The notes under the pieces were generated by a model that saw only the letters and a program-made list of their open reading frames with translations, was not told the DNA's origin and ran no database searches. 43,211 nucleotides of DNA from Candidatus Gallimonas merdigallinarum (GTDB taxonomy: Bacteria > Bacillota > Clostridia > Christensenellales > Borkfalkiaceae), in the NCBI GenBank assembly GCA_904373325.1, contig CAJFFP010000012.1, positions 1-43,211 on the forward strand. Reading direction: 5' to 3'. Shown one piece after another: positions 30,897 to 39,730 of the stretch; within the stretch, counting starts at the first letter, position 1, and each line of letters begins with the position of its first letter. The position numbers were made by a program, and so were the translations under genes.

Positions 30897-30972
30897 GTTT
30901 AAAATGGCATGGTGCGGGGTTCTGCGCCGTCCATATCGGAACACATAAGAGCGGTAAGGAGGAAACGCGGCA

Positions 30973-31683
30973 ATGACGCCCAAGTACAAACGCATTCTTC
31001 TCAAACTTTCGGGCGAGGCGCTCGCAGGCGAACAGCGGTTCGGCCTCAACGAGGACGTCGTCTCTCAGGTCGTCGATCAGCTCGTCGAAGTACATAAGAT
31101 GGGCGTGCAGATCGGGCTTGTCATCGGCGGGGGAAACTTCTGGCGGGGCAGGCAGGGCACCAATATGGACCGCACGACCGCCGACCACATGGGAATGCTC
31201 GCCACGGTCATGAACTCGCTCGCCATGATGGACGCGATCGAGAAGAAGGGAATCCCCACCCGCGTGCAGACGGCGCTCATCATGACGTCCGTCGCCGAGC
31301 CGTACATTCTCAGAAAGGCGATCCACCACTTCGAGAAGGGGCGCATCGTCATCATGGCGTGCGGCACGGGCAACCCGTACTGTTCCACCGATACCGCGGC
31401 GGCGCAGCGCGCCTGCGAAATCGACGCCGACGTGCTTTTGATGGCGAAGAACGTGGACGGCATTTACGACAGCGACCCCGCGACCAATCCCAACGCGAAG
31501 AAGTACGATCATCTCACCTTCGGCGACATCATCAACAAGGGTCTGAAAGCCATGGATACGACGGCGGCGACGATGTGCATGGAAAACGACGTTCCCGTGC
31601 TCGCGTTCGGGCTGGGGGAAAAGGACTCCATCATCCGCGCCGTATGCGGCGAAAAAATCGGCACTCTGATCTCCAAAGAATAA
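30973..31683 (+). CDS. pyrH: Uridylate kinase
   Basis: A 236-aa cytosolic UMP kinase that makes UDP for nucleic acid and envelope precursors. Signatures: [16 protein letters not shown] at the start, [55 protein letters not shown], and [20 protein letters not shown]. Length is normal for the family. The ATG follows AAGGAGGAAA. It begins the classical pyrH-frr-uppS-cdsA-dxr-rseP order; frr starts 24 bases later. Confidence 0.98.
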   Translation: MTPKYKRILLKLSGEALAGEQRFGLNEDVVSQVVDQLVEVHKMGVQIGLVIGGGNFWRGRQGTNMDRTTADHMGMLATVMNSLAMMDAIEKKGIPTRVQTALIMTSVAEPYILRKAIHHFEKGRIVIMACGTGNPYCSTDTAAAQRACEIDADVLLMAKNVDGIYDSDPATNPNAKKYDHLTFGDIINKGLKAMDTTAATMCMENDVPVLAFGLGEKDSIIRAVCGEKIGTLISKE

Positions 31684-31707
31684 AAAATCAGGCAAGGAGC
31701 GTAAAAT

Positions 31708-32280
31708 ATGATCGAAAACGAAGAAGTAGAGGAGATTTTCCTCATTCTTGAAGACAAGCTGGAAAAGACGGTCTCCGTCATGCAGGAGGAGTTCTCCACC
31801 ATCCGCGCGGGGCGCGCAAATCCGCACGTGCTGGATAAAATTCAGGTAGAGGCGTACGGCGGCATGAGCGCGCTGAACACGCTCGGCAATATCTCCGCGC
31901 TCGACGCGCGCTGCCTCGTCGTCAGCCCGTGGGATAAATCCCTCCTGAAATCCATCGAGAAGGCGATCCTCGCCTCCAATATCGGCATTACGCCCACCAA
32001 CGACGGCAACGTGATCCGCCTCGTGTTCCCCGAACTCACCGAGGAGCGCAGAAAGGACCTCGTCAAGCAGATCAAGCGCATGGGCGAGGAATCCAAGGTC
32101 GCCGCGCGCAACGTCCGCCGCGAAGCGATGGACTCCATCAAGAAGATGAAGAACGCGAAAACGCTCTCCGAGGACGAAGTCAAGGCGTGCGAGCAGGACG
32201 TGGAGAAGAAGATCTCCGCCTGCATCGAAGAGATCGATAAAGCGGTCGCGGCAAAAGAAAAGGAGCTGATGACCGTCTGA
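31708..32280 (+). CDS. frr: Ribosome recycling factor
   Basis: A 190-aa protein that with EF-G splits the post-termination ribosome. Signatures: FSTIRAGRANPHVLDKIQVE, DKSLLKSIEKAILASNIGIT, LTEERRKDLVKQIKRMGEES and the long coiled coil ending in IDKAVAAKEKELMTV. The first ten residues (MIENEEVEEI) are slightly longer than usual. AAGGAGCG precedes the ATG. Its TGA overlaps the uppS ATG by one base. Confidence 0.98.
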   Translation: MIENEEVEEIFLILEDKLEKTVSVMQEEFSTIRAGRANPHVLDKIQVEAYGGMSALNTLGNISALDARCLVVSPWDKSLLKSIEKAILASNIGITPTNDGNVIRLVFPELTEERRKDLVKQIKRMGEESKVAARNVRREAMDSIKKMKNAKTLSEDEVKACEQDVEKKISACIEEIDKAVAAKEKELMTV

Positions 32281-32963
32281 TGGCAGAGAAAACGCCCCGC
32301 CATATCGCTATCATCATGGACGGGAACGGACGCTGGGCGAAAAAGCGCCTTCTGCCGCGCGGCGCGGGGCATCGCGCGGGCATGAACCGCATGATCGGGC
32401 TTGCCGAGCACATTTTTGACCGCGGCGTGGAGTACTGCACGCTGTTTGCGCTCTCCACCGAAAACCTGTCCCGCCCCAAAGAGGAGTTGGATGGCTTGTT
32501 TTCGCTCTTCCGCGATTATTTCCCCGCCAATACCGAGCGGCTGAAACGCAAGGGGATCGCGCTCAGGGTCATCGGCGACAGGTCGCTCCTGCCCGAGGAT
32601 ATCGTCGCGCTCATTGCGGAAGGGGAGGCTTATACGGCGGGCGGCACGCGCGGAACGCTCGCGCTCGCCATCGGCTACGGCGGGCGGCAGGATATTCTCG
32701 CCGCCGTCAACGAAGCGGTGCGCCGCGGCAGGGAAGTGGATGCGGAGGAATTTTCCGCCATGCTCTCCACGCGGGAAATGCCCGAGCCCGATCTGCTTAT
32801 CCGCACGGGGAAGGAGCTTCGCATCTCCAATTTCCTCCTGTGGCAGGCGGCGTACAGCGAATTGTATTTTACGGACGTGTTGTTCCCCGATTTTTCGGAT
32901 AAGGAACTCGATAAGGCGATCGAAGCCTACGGCAAGCGGGAACGCCGCTACGGGAAACTCTGA
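32280..32963 (+). CDS. uppS: Undecaprenyl diphosphate synthase
   Basis: A 227-aa cis-prenyltransferase that makes the C55 lipid carrier for peptidoglycan. Signatures: [16 protein letters not shown] with the catalytic Asp near residue 13, then [51 protein letters not shown] and [16 protein letters not shown]. The start overlaps frr by one base, with GGAGCTGA inside the frr end as ribosome site, so translation is coupled. Confidence 0.97.
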   Translation: MAEKTPRHIAIIMDGNGRWAKKRLLPRGAGHRAGMNRMIGLAEHIFDRGVEYCTLFALSTENLSRPKEELDGLFSLFRDYFPANTERLKRKGIALRVIGDRSLLPEDIVALIAEGEAYTAGGTRGTLALAIGYGGRQDILAAVNEAVRRGREVDAEEFSAMLSTREMPEPDLLIRTGKELRISNFLLWQAAYSELYFTDVLFPDFSDKELDKAIEAYGKRERRYGKL

Positions 32964-32977
32964 AAACGGGGACAAAT

Positions 32978-34033
32978 TTGGAAAAGATGGAAGAAATCAA
33001 AGAACAGCAATACCCGGGCGCGCCGACGCCGCCCGAGGGTGAACCGCAAAAACCGCGCCACTCCAACGCGCAGCTCCGTTTCTATTCGGGACTTGTGTAC
33101 GTTGCCGTCCTGCTGCTGTTTTTCGCGCTCAAACTCTTCGTGCATCGGCTCTTCTTCGACGTGCTCATTCTGCTCTTTACGGTGCTCGGCACGTTTGAAA
33201 TGATCCGCGCCTTCGGCGACAGAATGCACCGTTCGCAGCAGGTCGTCGCCATGACGTTCGCGCTGCTCGTCGTCGTCATGTATATCGTGGCGGATATCCT
33301 CTTTACCGATATTCTCGGCGTGGAATTTCCCGATAACCCGCTCACCGCAACGGGGCGCAACTACGCGCCGCACGTCACGCTCGTCGTGTTCATCGCGGGC
33401 ATTGCGGTCATTTTCGGAATGCTCGTCTTTGCGCCGACGAAAGTGAGTTTGGAATCGGTCGGCTGTACGCTTATCTCGTATATGTATCCCTCGGTGTTCC
33501 TCGTCGTCATGACGGTGTGCAACCATCTGGAATACTATTCGGACGTCGCGATCGCCTTCGTGTTCATCATCAGCCCGTTTGCGGACGTGTTCGCCTATGC
33601 GACGGGCAAGACGTTGGGCAAAAAATATCCCATGAAAATGGCACCCAACGTCAGCCCGAACAAGACGGTCGTCGGCGGCGTGGGCGGGCTTATCGGCGGC
33701 GCGCTGGGCGGCGTTGCGGTGTTCTTCTTCTACTACGGGCTCTGCAAGTGCGTGACGCTGACGGGATTCGCGCAGTTCACGCTGAGCGCGCCCGTCCTCG
33801 AATGGCACGATTTCATCTTCTTCGTCGGGATCGGCGTGCTCACCTCCGCATTCTCGCAGTTCGGCGACCTCGTGGAGAGCAGCTTCAAGCGCAAACTCGG
33901 CATCAAGGATATGGGAAATCTCCTCCCGGGGCATGGCGGGATCCTCGACCGCATCGACTCGTCTCTGTATGCGAGCCTCATCGTCGCGCTGATCTTCGTC
34001 ATACGAATCATGACGATCGGCATTCCCGCATAA
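32978..34033 (+). CDS. cdsA: Phosphatidate cytidylyltransferase
   Basis: A 351-aa membrane enzyme making CDP-diacylglycerol from CTP and phosphatidic acid. The C-terminal signature is clear: [20 protein letters not shown], then [20 protein letters not shown]. About eight membrane spans are visible. It is longer than average because of an N-terminal charged head ([19 protein letters not shown]) and a segment around 110-140. The start is a TTG at 32978 (GGGGAC upstream) or the ATG at 32987; the choice is not certain. Its TAA is followed at once by a MITE-like repeat. Confidence 0.95.
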   Translation: MEKMEEIKEQQYPGAPTPPEGEPQKPRHSNAQLRFYSGLVYVAVLLLFFALKLFVHRLFFDVLILLFTVLGTFEMIRAFGDRMHRSQQVVAMTFALLVVVMYIVADILFTDILGVEFPDNPLTATGRNYAPHVTLVVFIAGIAVIFGMLVFAPTKVSLESVGCTLISYMYPSVFLVVMTVCNHLEYYSDVAIAFVFIISPFADVFAYATGKTLGKKYPMKMAPNVSPNKTVVGGVGGLIGGALGGVAVFFFYYGLCKCVTLTGFAQFTLSAPVLEWHDFIFFVGIGVLTSAFSQFGDLVESSFKRKLGIKDMGNLLPGHGGILDRIDSSLYASLIVALIFVIRIMTIGIPA

Positions 34034-34321
34034 TATACTGTAAGGGAAAAATACGAAGCACGCCTTTGGCGGAATCTTTTCGGCATCTTTTTGCTCATCT
34101 TCCTTGCAATACCTCGGTATTACTGCGTCATCGCGTCGCGGCGAAACGGAGAAGGGAATAAGGTGCTCGCCAAAGGTGCGAAGCAATCAAAAGCGGCAAG
34201 ATGGGCGGGCAGACAAGGCGAAGCCCGCAGCGCGTGCCGTGTGGCACGGGCAAGGGGTTCAACAATGTATGAGCGCACAGTTTCCGCTTTTGATCGGGTT
34301 CGTATTACTCCCTTACAGTAT
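34034..34321. mobile_element. MITE-like element with 24-bp terminal inverted repeats
   Basis: The 24 bases at 34034-34057 and 34298-34321 are inverted copies with two mismatches; each end reads TA-TACTGTAAGGGA inwards. The outer TA on both sides fits the TA target duplication of IS630/mariner-type transposition. The interior (240 bases) has no gene; it contains GTGCC-GTGT-GGCAC and other small hairpins. It lies exactly between the cdsA stop and the dxr terminator region. Confidence 0.7.
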
Positions 34322-34338
34322 AAAAATCAGCAAGGTTG

Positions 34339-34364
34339 CGCCCGCCGCAAGGCGGGCGTTTTTT
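34339..34364 (+). terminator. Terminator upstream of dxr
   Basis: CGCCCGCC-GCAA-GGCGGGCG (34339-34358) followed by six T. It ends transcription 43 bases before the dxr ATG, so dxr may depend on read-through or on a promoter not identified here. Confidence 0.85.
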
Positions 34365-34406
34365 ACAGAAGCCGCGCCCTTGCGCGCATTTTTACGGAGA
34401 AAAGAT

Positions 34407-35534
34407 ATGGTCAGGATCGCACTTATCGGCTGTACGGGAAGCATCGGAATGCAGGTGGCGCAGGTCGTCCGCCGCTATCCCGAGCGTTTCCGCCTTACCG
34501 CGCTCGCCTGCGGGCGGGGCGGTGCGGCGTTTGAAGCGCTCCTCGCGGAGTTTCAGCCCGCCGCCGCGCTGTGCGCGGAGGGAACGTTCGACGCGCCCGA
34601 GAAGGTCGCAAAACTCGCGGCGGGGGAGGAGGCGCGCCTGTTTGAGGACTGCGACGTCGCCTTTATCGCCGCGGGCGGATTTGCGGGGCTGAAATATACC
34701 CTGCTCGCCGCCGGGGCGGGGAAGAAGATCGCGCTTGCCAACAAGGAATCGCTCGTCTGCGGCGGCGAACTCGTCATGCGGGCGGTACGGGAGCGCGGGG
34801 TCGACCTCGTTCCCGTGGACAGCGAACATTCCGCGCTCTTCCAATGCCTCGCCTTCCGCCGCGACGCGGCGTTTTCCAAGCTCGTGCTCACGGCGAGCGG
34901 CGGTCCGTTTTACAGGCTTTCGCGGGAGGAACTCGCCCGCGTGACGGCGGCGGACGCGCTCCGCCACCCCACGTGGAATATGGGCGCGAAAATCACGGTG
35001 GACAGCGCGACGCTGCTCAATAAGGGGTACGAGGTCATCGAGGCGAAATGGCTGTACCACGCGGATTTTTCGCAGATCGAGGCGGTCGTTCACCCCGAGA
35101 GCATCGTGCATTCGCTCGTGTATTTTGCGGACGGCGCGGCGCTCGCGCAGCTCGGCTACCCCGATATGCGCGTTCCCATTCAGCTTGCGCTCACCTATCC
35201 CGAGCGGCTTCCCTGCGAAACGCCGCTCGATCTGCCCAAGCTCGGCAAACTGACGTTTTTACCCTTTCCCGAAGAAAAGTTCCCCTGCTTCCCGCTTGCG
35301 ATCGCGGCGGGCAAGGCGGGCGGGATCATGCCGACCGTGCTCAACGCGGCGGCGGAAGAGGCGGTGCGCGCCTTTTTAAACGGGCGTATAACATTTCCCG
35401 CGATCGCGGAAACTATTCAGGATGCGCTCGGCGCAGTTCCGCAGGCGTCCGCGGAGAGCTTTTTGCAGCTTTCGGAGGCGGACAAAGCGGCGCGCCGCCG
35501 CGCGTCGAAGTTTATCGATACGCATGGCAAATAA
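34407..35534 (+). CDS. dxr: 1-deoxy-D-xylulose 5-phosphate reductoisomerase
   Basis: A 375-aa NADPH-dependent enzyme forming 2-C-methyl-D-erythritol 4-phosphate, the committed step of the MEP isoprenoid pathway that also feeds UppS. Signatures: IALIGCTGSIGMQVAQVV (NADPH site), LANKESLVCGGE, VPVDSEHSALFQCL, LTASGGPFY, HPTWNMGAKITVDSATLLNK (split here) and GYEVIEAKWLY. The start at 34407 follows ACGGAGAAAAGAT; the frame stays open further upstream but into the MITE. Its end overlaps rseP by eleven bases. Confidence 0.97.
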   Translation: MVRIALIGCTGSIGMQVAQVVRRYPERFRLTALACGRGGAAFEALLAEFQPAAALCAEGTFDAPEKVAKLAAGEEARLFEDCDVAFIAAGGFAGLKYTLLAAGAGKKIALANKESLVCGGELVMRAVRERGVDLVPVDSEHSALFQCLAFRRDAAFSKLVLTASGGPFYRLSREELARVTAADALRHPTWNMGAKITVDSATLLNKGYEVIEAKWLYHADFSQIEAVVHPESIVHSLVYFADGAALAQLGYPDMRVPIQLALTYPERLPCETPLDLPKLGKLTFLPFPEEKFPCFPLAIAAGKAGGIMPTVLNAAAEEAVRAFLNGRITFPAIAETIQDALGAVPQASAESFLQLSEADKAARRRASKFIDTHGK

Positions 35535-36792
35535 TCTTTTAAGCGTGTGGAGTACCATCGGCTCCGTCGCGCTCGCGATCCTTATCCTGCTCGTCATGAT
35601 CACCGTTCACGAATTCGGGCATTACGTTGCGGGGAAGATCCTCAAATTCAAAATCGACGAATTTTCCATCGGCTTTGGTCCCGCGCTGTTCAAGCGCAGG
35701 AGCAAAAAGACGGGGGAATTGTTCGCCCTGCGCCTCATTCCGCTCGGCGGTTACTGCGCGTTCGCGGGAGAGGACGGTCTGGAAGAAACGCCGCCCGAAC
35801 CGCCCGAGCCGTTCCCCGAAACGGAGGGGACGGAGCACGCGGAAGGGGCGGCGGCTATGAATCCTGCGGCGGCTGCGGAATCTGCGGAAAACGTTCCCGC
35901 GCCCCGCGTGCCGACGGAGGAGGAAAAGGCGCATTGGTTCGTCAACCGCAAGCCGTGGCAGCGCATCATCGTGTTGCTTGCGGGCGCGTTCATGAACTAT
36001 CTGCTCGCCGTCCTCCTGATCATCATCTGTTTTTTTGCGTACGGGCAGACGATGGTCGCCGTCTACGAGGCGGAACCGACGGCGGAAATCGCCGCCGAAT
36101 ACTGCTTGCAGGACAGAGATATTCTCCTCCAAGCGGAGGGGAAGAACCTGTATCTCACGACGGACGTCGCGAAGGCGGTGGGCGGGAAGAAGGCGGGGGA
36201 GCAGGTCTCGTTCCGCGTTTCCCGCCTCTTCATGACGGACGAGGGGGAGAGCTACCGGCAGGAGATGGACGTCGAAGTGCAGCTCCGCGCCGACGTCACG
36301 GTGGAAAACAGCGCCGATTTTTCCTCGGTGTGGCGGGCGCTCGGGATCCGATACGAGGAGGCGGAGGAGGGCGGCAGCTATCTTCTGGCGAGTGCTGCGT
36401 ACCGCTTCGGGTTCTGGGAAACGCTCGGGCGGTCGTTTGTCTATTCGTTCAAGATCGCGGGATCGATCTTCCAGATCCTCGGCGAACTTCTCACGGGCAG
36501 GCTCGGGCTTTCCGTTCTGGGCGGACCCGTCAGCACGATTGCCATCACCTCGCAGGTGGCGGGAAGCAGTTTCCGCGGATTTTTGGAGATCGCGGGGTAT
36601 ATCGGCGTCAACCTCGCCGTGTTCAACCTGCTGCCCGTTCCCGCGCTGGACGGCAGCAAGATCGTGTTCACCGTCATCGAATGGATCCGCGGCAAGCCCG
36701 TCAACCGCAAAGTGGAGGCGGTCATTCACTTCGTCGGGCTGGTGTTCCTCTTGGGCTTCGCCGTATTGGTGGATATTCTGCAATTTGTATAA
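35524..36792 (+). CDS. rseP: RseP/RasP-type site-2 zinc metalloprotease
   Basis: A 422-aa intramembrane protease. Zinc motif HEFGH lies at about 28-32 in the first span; a second catalytic-type motif NLLPVPALDGSKI lies near 374-386; a PDZ-like region lies between (about 175-260). Bacterial homologues cut anti-sigma factors and remnant signal peptides. Unusual: between GGYCAFAGEDGLEE and HWFVNRKPWQR there is an insert of about 50 residues rich in Pro, Glu and Ala. The start lies within the end of dxr; TATCGATACGC before the ATG has no strong ribosome site, suggesting coupling. Confidence 0.93.
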   Translation: MANNLLSVWSTIGSVALAILILLVMITVHEFGHYVAGKILKFKIDEFSIGFGPALFKRRSKKTGELFALRLIPLGGYCAFAGEDGLEETPPEPPEPFPETEGTEHAEGAAAMNPAAAAESAENVPAPRVPTEEEKAHWFVNRKPWQRIIVLLAGAFMNYLLAVLLIIICFFAYGQTMVAVYEAEPTAEIAAEYCLQDRDILLQAEGKNLYLTTDVAKAVGGKKAGEQVSFRVSRLFMTDEGESYRQEMDVEVQLRADVTVENSADFSSVWRALGIRYEEAEEGGSYLLASAAYRFGFWETLGRSFVYSFKIAGSIFQILGELLTGRLGLSVLGGPVSTIAITSQVAGSSFRGFLEIAGYIGVNLAVFNLLPVPALDGSKIVFTVIEWIRGKPVNRKVEAVIHFVGLVFLLGFAVLVDILQFV

Positions 36793-36822
36793 AAAATCCC
36801 GCTAAAAAAGCGGGATTTTTTC
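36791..36822. terminator. Terminator after rseP
   Basis: AAAAAATCCCGCT and AGCGGGATTTTTT pair around a short A-rich loop, with A and T tails on either side. It can serve rseP and the convergent minus-strand gene. Confidence 0.9.
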
Positions 36823-36843
36823 GTAATGTTTTGCGTGCGGCGG

Positions 36844-37989
36844 TCATTTCACCGTTTCGATTTTGCCGATGCCGTACGTGATCTGCATCAGCCGCTTATT
36901 CATGGGCGTGGGCGCAAGCTGAATGAGGTATTCGCCGTTTTGAATCGTCGTCATGCCCATGCTCCAACCCGCCTGCAACGTGTCGGTGTTGTACGTGATG
37001 AGCATGGGAACGCGTTCCCACGGTCCTTCGCCGTAGTTGTAGTTGACGTGGTAGTACCCGGGGTCGCGCATTCCGATGTGCTCGCCCTCGCGCTTCGCCG
37101 TCACGATGACCGTTCCCTTTTCGCCGCCCTGCGGCACCCAGATCACATAGGGCATACTGCCGAGGAACAAGCCGTCCTTGGTCTCCACGCGCGCGCCTTG
37201 CAGAAGGGGATCGCCCCATTCAATGCCGTCGTCCGAAAGTTTGAAGTAAATATCGCAGCAGGGGTAGCCGACGATCTCATAGACCATAATGTATTTTCCG
37301 TTGCCCATGCGCGTCACGACGGGCATTCCGGGGCGGAGCGTGCGGTCTGGAACGGTGACGGTGTATTTCACGTCGCTCCACGTCCTGCCGCCGTCCTCCG
37401 ACCATACGAGCGCGAGCGTCTGGTTGAAGCGCGGGTCGGTGTGCGGGCGTTCGTCGGTAAACGCGACGACGATCCTGCCGTACGCGTCGAGGTAGATATT
37501 GGGCTCCCATACGGGACCGAGCGCGTCGAAGTTCTGTTCGATGGGCGGTCCGCCCTGCACCACGGAGGAGCGGAACGTCCACGTCTTGCCGTGGTCGAGG
37601 CTCACATAGAAGGAAAGCTCGGTCGTGGCGAAGGTGAGCGGAACGGAGTTCCCACACATGACGATCGCGCCCGCAGGCAGATCGCCGCACGGCTCAGGAA
37701 GTTCGTAGATATGCGGCTGAAAGCGGATCCCGTAGCCGTTCTGCGTGTCCTCGATCTGAGAATATTTTTCCCACGTCACGCCTCCGTCCTTGGAGCACAT
37801 GACGGGTACGACGGGCGGCTCTTTGAGCGTGGAATGGTCGAACGTCGCGAGCAGCATTCCGTTCAGTTCGCCCGCATGGTGCAGTTCCAGAACGCGCGGA
37901 TACAGTACGCCCGAAGTATTGGAGTACACCTCCTCGTCGCGCGGGGTGAACACCACGCCCATATTCTCTCTTGTAATTTTGATTGCCAT
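36844..37989 (-). CDS. Asp-box (BNR) beta-propeller protein, sialidase-like
   Basis: A 381-aa protein with three Asp-box motifs of the SxDxGxTW type: SKDGGVTW, SLDHGKTW and SEDGGRTW, spaced as blades of a six-bladed sialidase-like propeller. There is no signal peptide or membrane span, so it should be cytosolic. Sialidase active-site residues (Arg triad, Tyr/Glu pair) cannot be assigned with confidence; it may act on another glycan or be a non-enzymatic propeller. The start at 37989 follows GGAAGGGGGAAG. It stands alone, convergent with rseP. Confidence 0.7.
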   Translation of the reverse strand: MAIKITRENMGVVFTPRDEEVYSNTSGVLYPRVLELHHAGELNGMLLATFDHSTLKEPPVVPVMCSKDGGVTWEKYSQIEDTQNGYGIRFQPHIYELPEPCGDLPAGAIVMCGNSVPLTFATTELSFYVSLDHGKTWTFRSSVVQGGPPIEQNFDALGPVWEPNIYLDAYGRIVVAFTDERPHTDPRFNQTLALVWSEDGGRTWSDVKYTVTVPDRTLRPGMPVVTRMGNGKYIMVYEIVGYPCCDIYFKLSDDGIEWGDPLLQGARVETKDGLFLGSMPYVIWVPQGGEKGTVIVTAKREGEHIGMRDPGYYHVNYNYGEGPWERVPMLITYNTDTLQAGWSMGMTTIQNGEYLIQLAPTPMNKRLMQITYGIGKIETVK

Positions 37990-38160
37990 GTTTTCTTCCC
38001 CCTTCCTTTTGCCGCTCCGCCGCGTTTCCGCGCCGCGGGCAGCGGTTATGTTCATAGAGAAATTGTATCATATCCGCGGGGGAATTTCAATATGTTCGGT
38101 AAAATTTCCCGCAAAAAAAGAGGTCTCCCGTGCGGGAAACCTCTTCTGCGTTTTATGCGG

Positions 38161-39471
38161 TTATTCTTTCTTGTCCGCAGCGGGGGCGGCGGGAACGCTC
38201 TCGGCGGGCTGTACGCTCGCTTCCTGTGCGGGGGATTCGGGCAGCGCCGTTTCGGAAACAGGCTGCGCCTCCACCGCTGCGGGAACAGACTTTTTCTGCG
38301 CGGAGAATTTGCGGAGCTGCTTCACGAAGGCAGGCGAGCTGAGCACGATCACGCCCGCTGCAATGGCGATCGCAATGTCGGGGAAAACATATGTCCCGTT
38401 ATAACCGAGCGAGTAAATCCACGCGTCCACGTCCGGCGCATATGCAGAGAACGCGAACACGCCCGAGAGCAGGTGCGCCGCAAAGCGGAACACGCTGGCA
38501 ACGATCGCGCCGAGCGCGAACTGCAACTGCGGAAGTTTTTCCAGCTTCTTCGTGTGCGCAAACATGCCCGCAAGCCCGATGCCGGCAAAGGCGATGGGAT
38601 AGTCGAGAAGGAGCTGCGCGGGGTGGATGATCCACGGATCCTGAATGATTTGCAGCAGTCCGTACACGGCGCCCGCCACTGCGCCCTTTTTCGTGCCGAA
38701 CATGAAAGAGTACAGCATGAGGGGCAGGAGAGAGGCGATGGTCACCGAGCCGCCCTGCGGCATATGGATGGGCGCGATGTAGGAGAGCGCAAAGCTCATC
38801 GCAATACATACTGCGGCATAGGAGATGGATTTGGAGTCAAATCCGCGCTTGTTGCCTCTGTCGAAGAGGACGGCGCAGACGGCGATCGCGGCAATAAGTA
38901 CCGCGGCGCAGACGTAGAGGACAACGCTCTCCGATACGCTGATCTCGACGCCGTTGTTGGCGGTAGCGTCGCCCGAGGCGAAGTAGACCGCAAGGCATAC
39001 GAACAGGGCGACGAACGCGGCGGCGGCAAGTCCTCCGCATATTGCGGACGTCAGACGGAACGCCTTTTTCGTAAAGAGCGAGGAGATATAGATCGCCGCG
39101 ATTCCCAGAACGACAACGGCGACGCAGGCGACGGAAGGCCAGAGCACGAGATCGAACACGTAGCCATTTTCATACATATCGAAAAATTCGAGCGAGAGCA
39201 TGGCGGCAATGACGGCAACGGCGAATCCGCAGGCAAAGCCGAGCGCGGTGCGCATGAAGTTTTTCATGCTTTCCGGCTTTTTGAGGCTGACGAAGATTCC
39301 GACGACGACGAGAACGACGACGAGTGCGATCGCGGCGTACAGGAATACGTTCATGAGCGAATCCTTGGCAAACGCAGTCCACACGTCGGGATAGTCGTAG
39401 TGCGGAATTTTGTTGTCGCCTTCGCCTGTCTCAAAGTAGTCCTGATAGGAGGACAGAGACGTAGCTAACAT
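38161..39471 (-). CDS. thiT: ECF thiamine transporter S component (ThiT) with N-terminal extension
   Basis: A 436-aa membrane protein. Residues 215-380 match ThiT: SISYAAVCIAMSFALSYIAP, then MPQGGSVTIASLLPLMLYSF, KKGAVAGAVYGLLQIIQDPW and HPAQLLLDYPIAFAGIGLAG. ThiT binds thiamine and uses the shared ECF energising module. Normal ThiT has about 180-200 residues; here 210 extra N-terminal residues with four or five spans precede it, and a Pro/Ala/Glu-rich cytoplasmic tail follows. A TPP riboswitch lies upstream, confirming thiamine control. AAGGAGTTGTGTT precedes the ATG. No ECF ATPase genes lie nearby. Confidence 0.88.
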   Translation of the reverse strand: MLATSLSSYQDYFETGEGDNKIPHYDYPDVWTAFAKDSLMNVFLYAAIALVVVLVVVGIFVSLKKPESMKNFMRTALGFACGFAVAVIAAMLSLEFFDMYENGYVFDLVLWPSVACVAVVVLGIAAIYISSLFTKKAFRLTSAICGGLAAAAFVALFVCLAVYFASGDATANNGVEISVSESVVLYVCAAVLIAAIAVCAVLFDRGNKRGFDSKSISYAAVCIAMSFALSYIAPIHMPQGGSVTIASLLPLMLYSFMFGTKKGAVAGAVYGLLQIIQDPWIIHPAQLLLDYPIAFAGIGLAGMFAHTKKLEKLPQLQFALGAIVASVFRFAAHLLSGVFAFSAYAPDVDAWIYSLGYNGTYVFPDIAIAIAAGVIVLSSPAFVKQLRKFSAQKKSVPAAVEAQPVSETALPESPAQEASVQPAESVPAAPAADKKE

Positions 39472-39478
39472 AACACAA

Positions 39479-39494
39479 CTCCTTATTATCCGTC
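39479..39494 (-). promoter_or_regulatory. thiT ribosome-binding site and possible switch sequence
   Basis: On the minus strand GACGGAT-AATAAGGAG ends in the thiT ribosome site. GACGGAT (39488-39494) is complementary to ATCCGTC in the 5' arm of riboswitch helix P1, so the two could compete, coupling TPP binding to exposure of the ribosome site. Between them lies the hairpin TTTGGTTTT-CCC-AAAACCAAA. Confidence 0.4.
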
Positions 39495-39556
39495 TTTGGT
39501 TTTGGGAAAACCAAACAAAAAACGCCCATGCAAAATGCGCGGAGCGTCCTGAAAAA

Positions 39557-39634
39557 ATCCTGTCTTTCGTCCAAGCATTACCTTGCCCGATTCAAGTGGT
39601 ATCATCTCAGCCTGTTACAGCACCCACGACGGAT
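39557..39634 (-). ncRNA. TPP riboswitch (THI element)
   Basis: Read on the minus strand: ATCCGTCGTGGGTGC, AACAGGCTGAGATGATACCA, CTTGAATCGGGCAAGG, TAATGCTTGGACGAAAGAC. The conserved GGGTGC, CTGAGA, ACC..TTGAA, GGTAATGC and CGAAAG blocks are present in the right order, and ATCC/GGAT with GTC/GAC close helix P1. It lies 85 bases upstream of thiT. TPP binding would be expected to lower thiT expression. Confidence 0.93.
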
Positions 39635-39653
39635 ATTAAATTTCTATAATTGA

Positions 39654-39682
39654 AGTATAACGCGATTTTTTCAGAAAGTCAA
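39654..39682 (-). promoter_or_regulatory. thiT promoter
   Basis: Minus-strand TTGACT (39682-39677), 17 bases, TATACT (39659-39654), about 20 bases before the riboswitch. Its -35 box abuts that of the divergent yfbR promoter. Confidence 0.85.
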
Positions 39683-39711
39683 TTGAATTTTTGCACAAAA
39701 TGTAGTATAAT
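39683..39711 (+). promoter_or_regulatory. yfbR-like gene promoter
   Basis: TTGAAT (39683-39688), 17 bases, TATAAT (39706-39711), 19 bases before the ATG, so the leader is very short. Confidence 0.85.
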
Positions 39712-39730
39712 CGGAAAAGAGGTCAGTTTT

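Noticed and set aside
32948-34186. 412-residue minus-strand frame opposite cdsA
   Set aside because: Antisense of a certain gene; the very His/Arg/Glu-rich product has no domain.
34104-34406. In-frame upstream extension of dxr
   Set aside because: It would translate the MITE and the terminator; the family start is at MVRIALIGCTGSIG with its own ribosome site.
36826-39468. 880-residue plus-strand frame opposite the propeller protein and thiT
   Set aside because: Antisense of two well-supported minus-strand genes; no domains, Arg/His/Val-rich.
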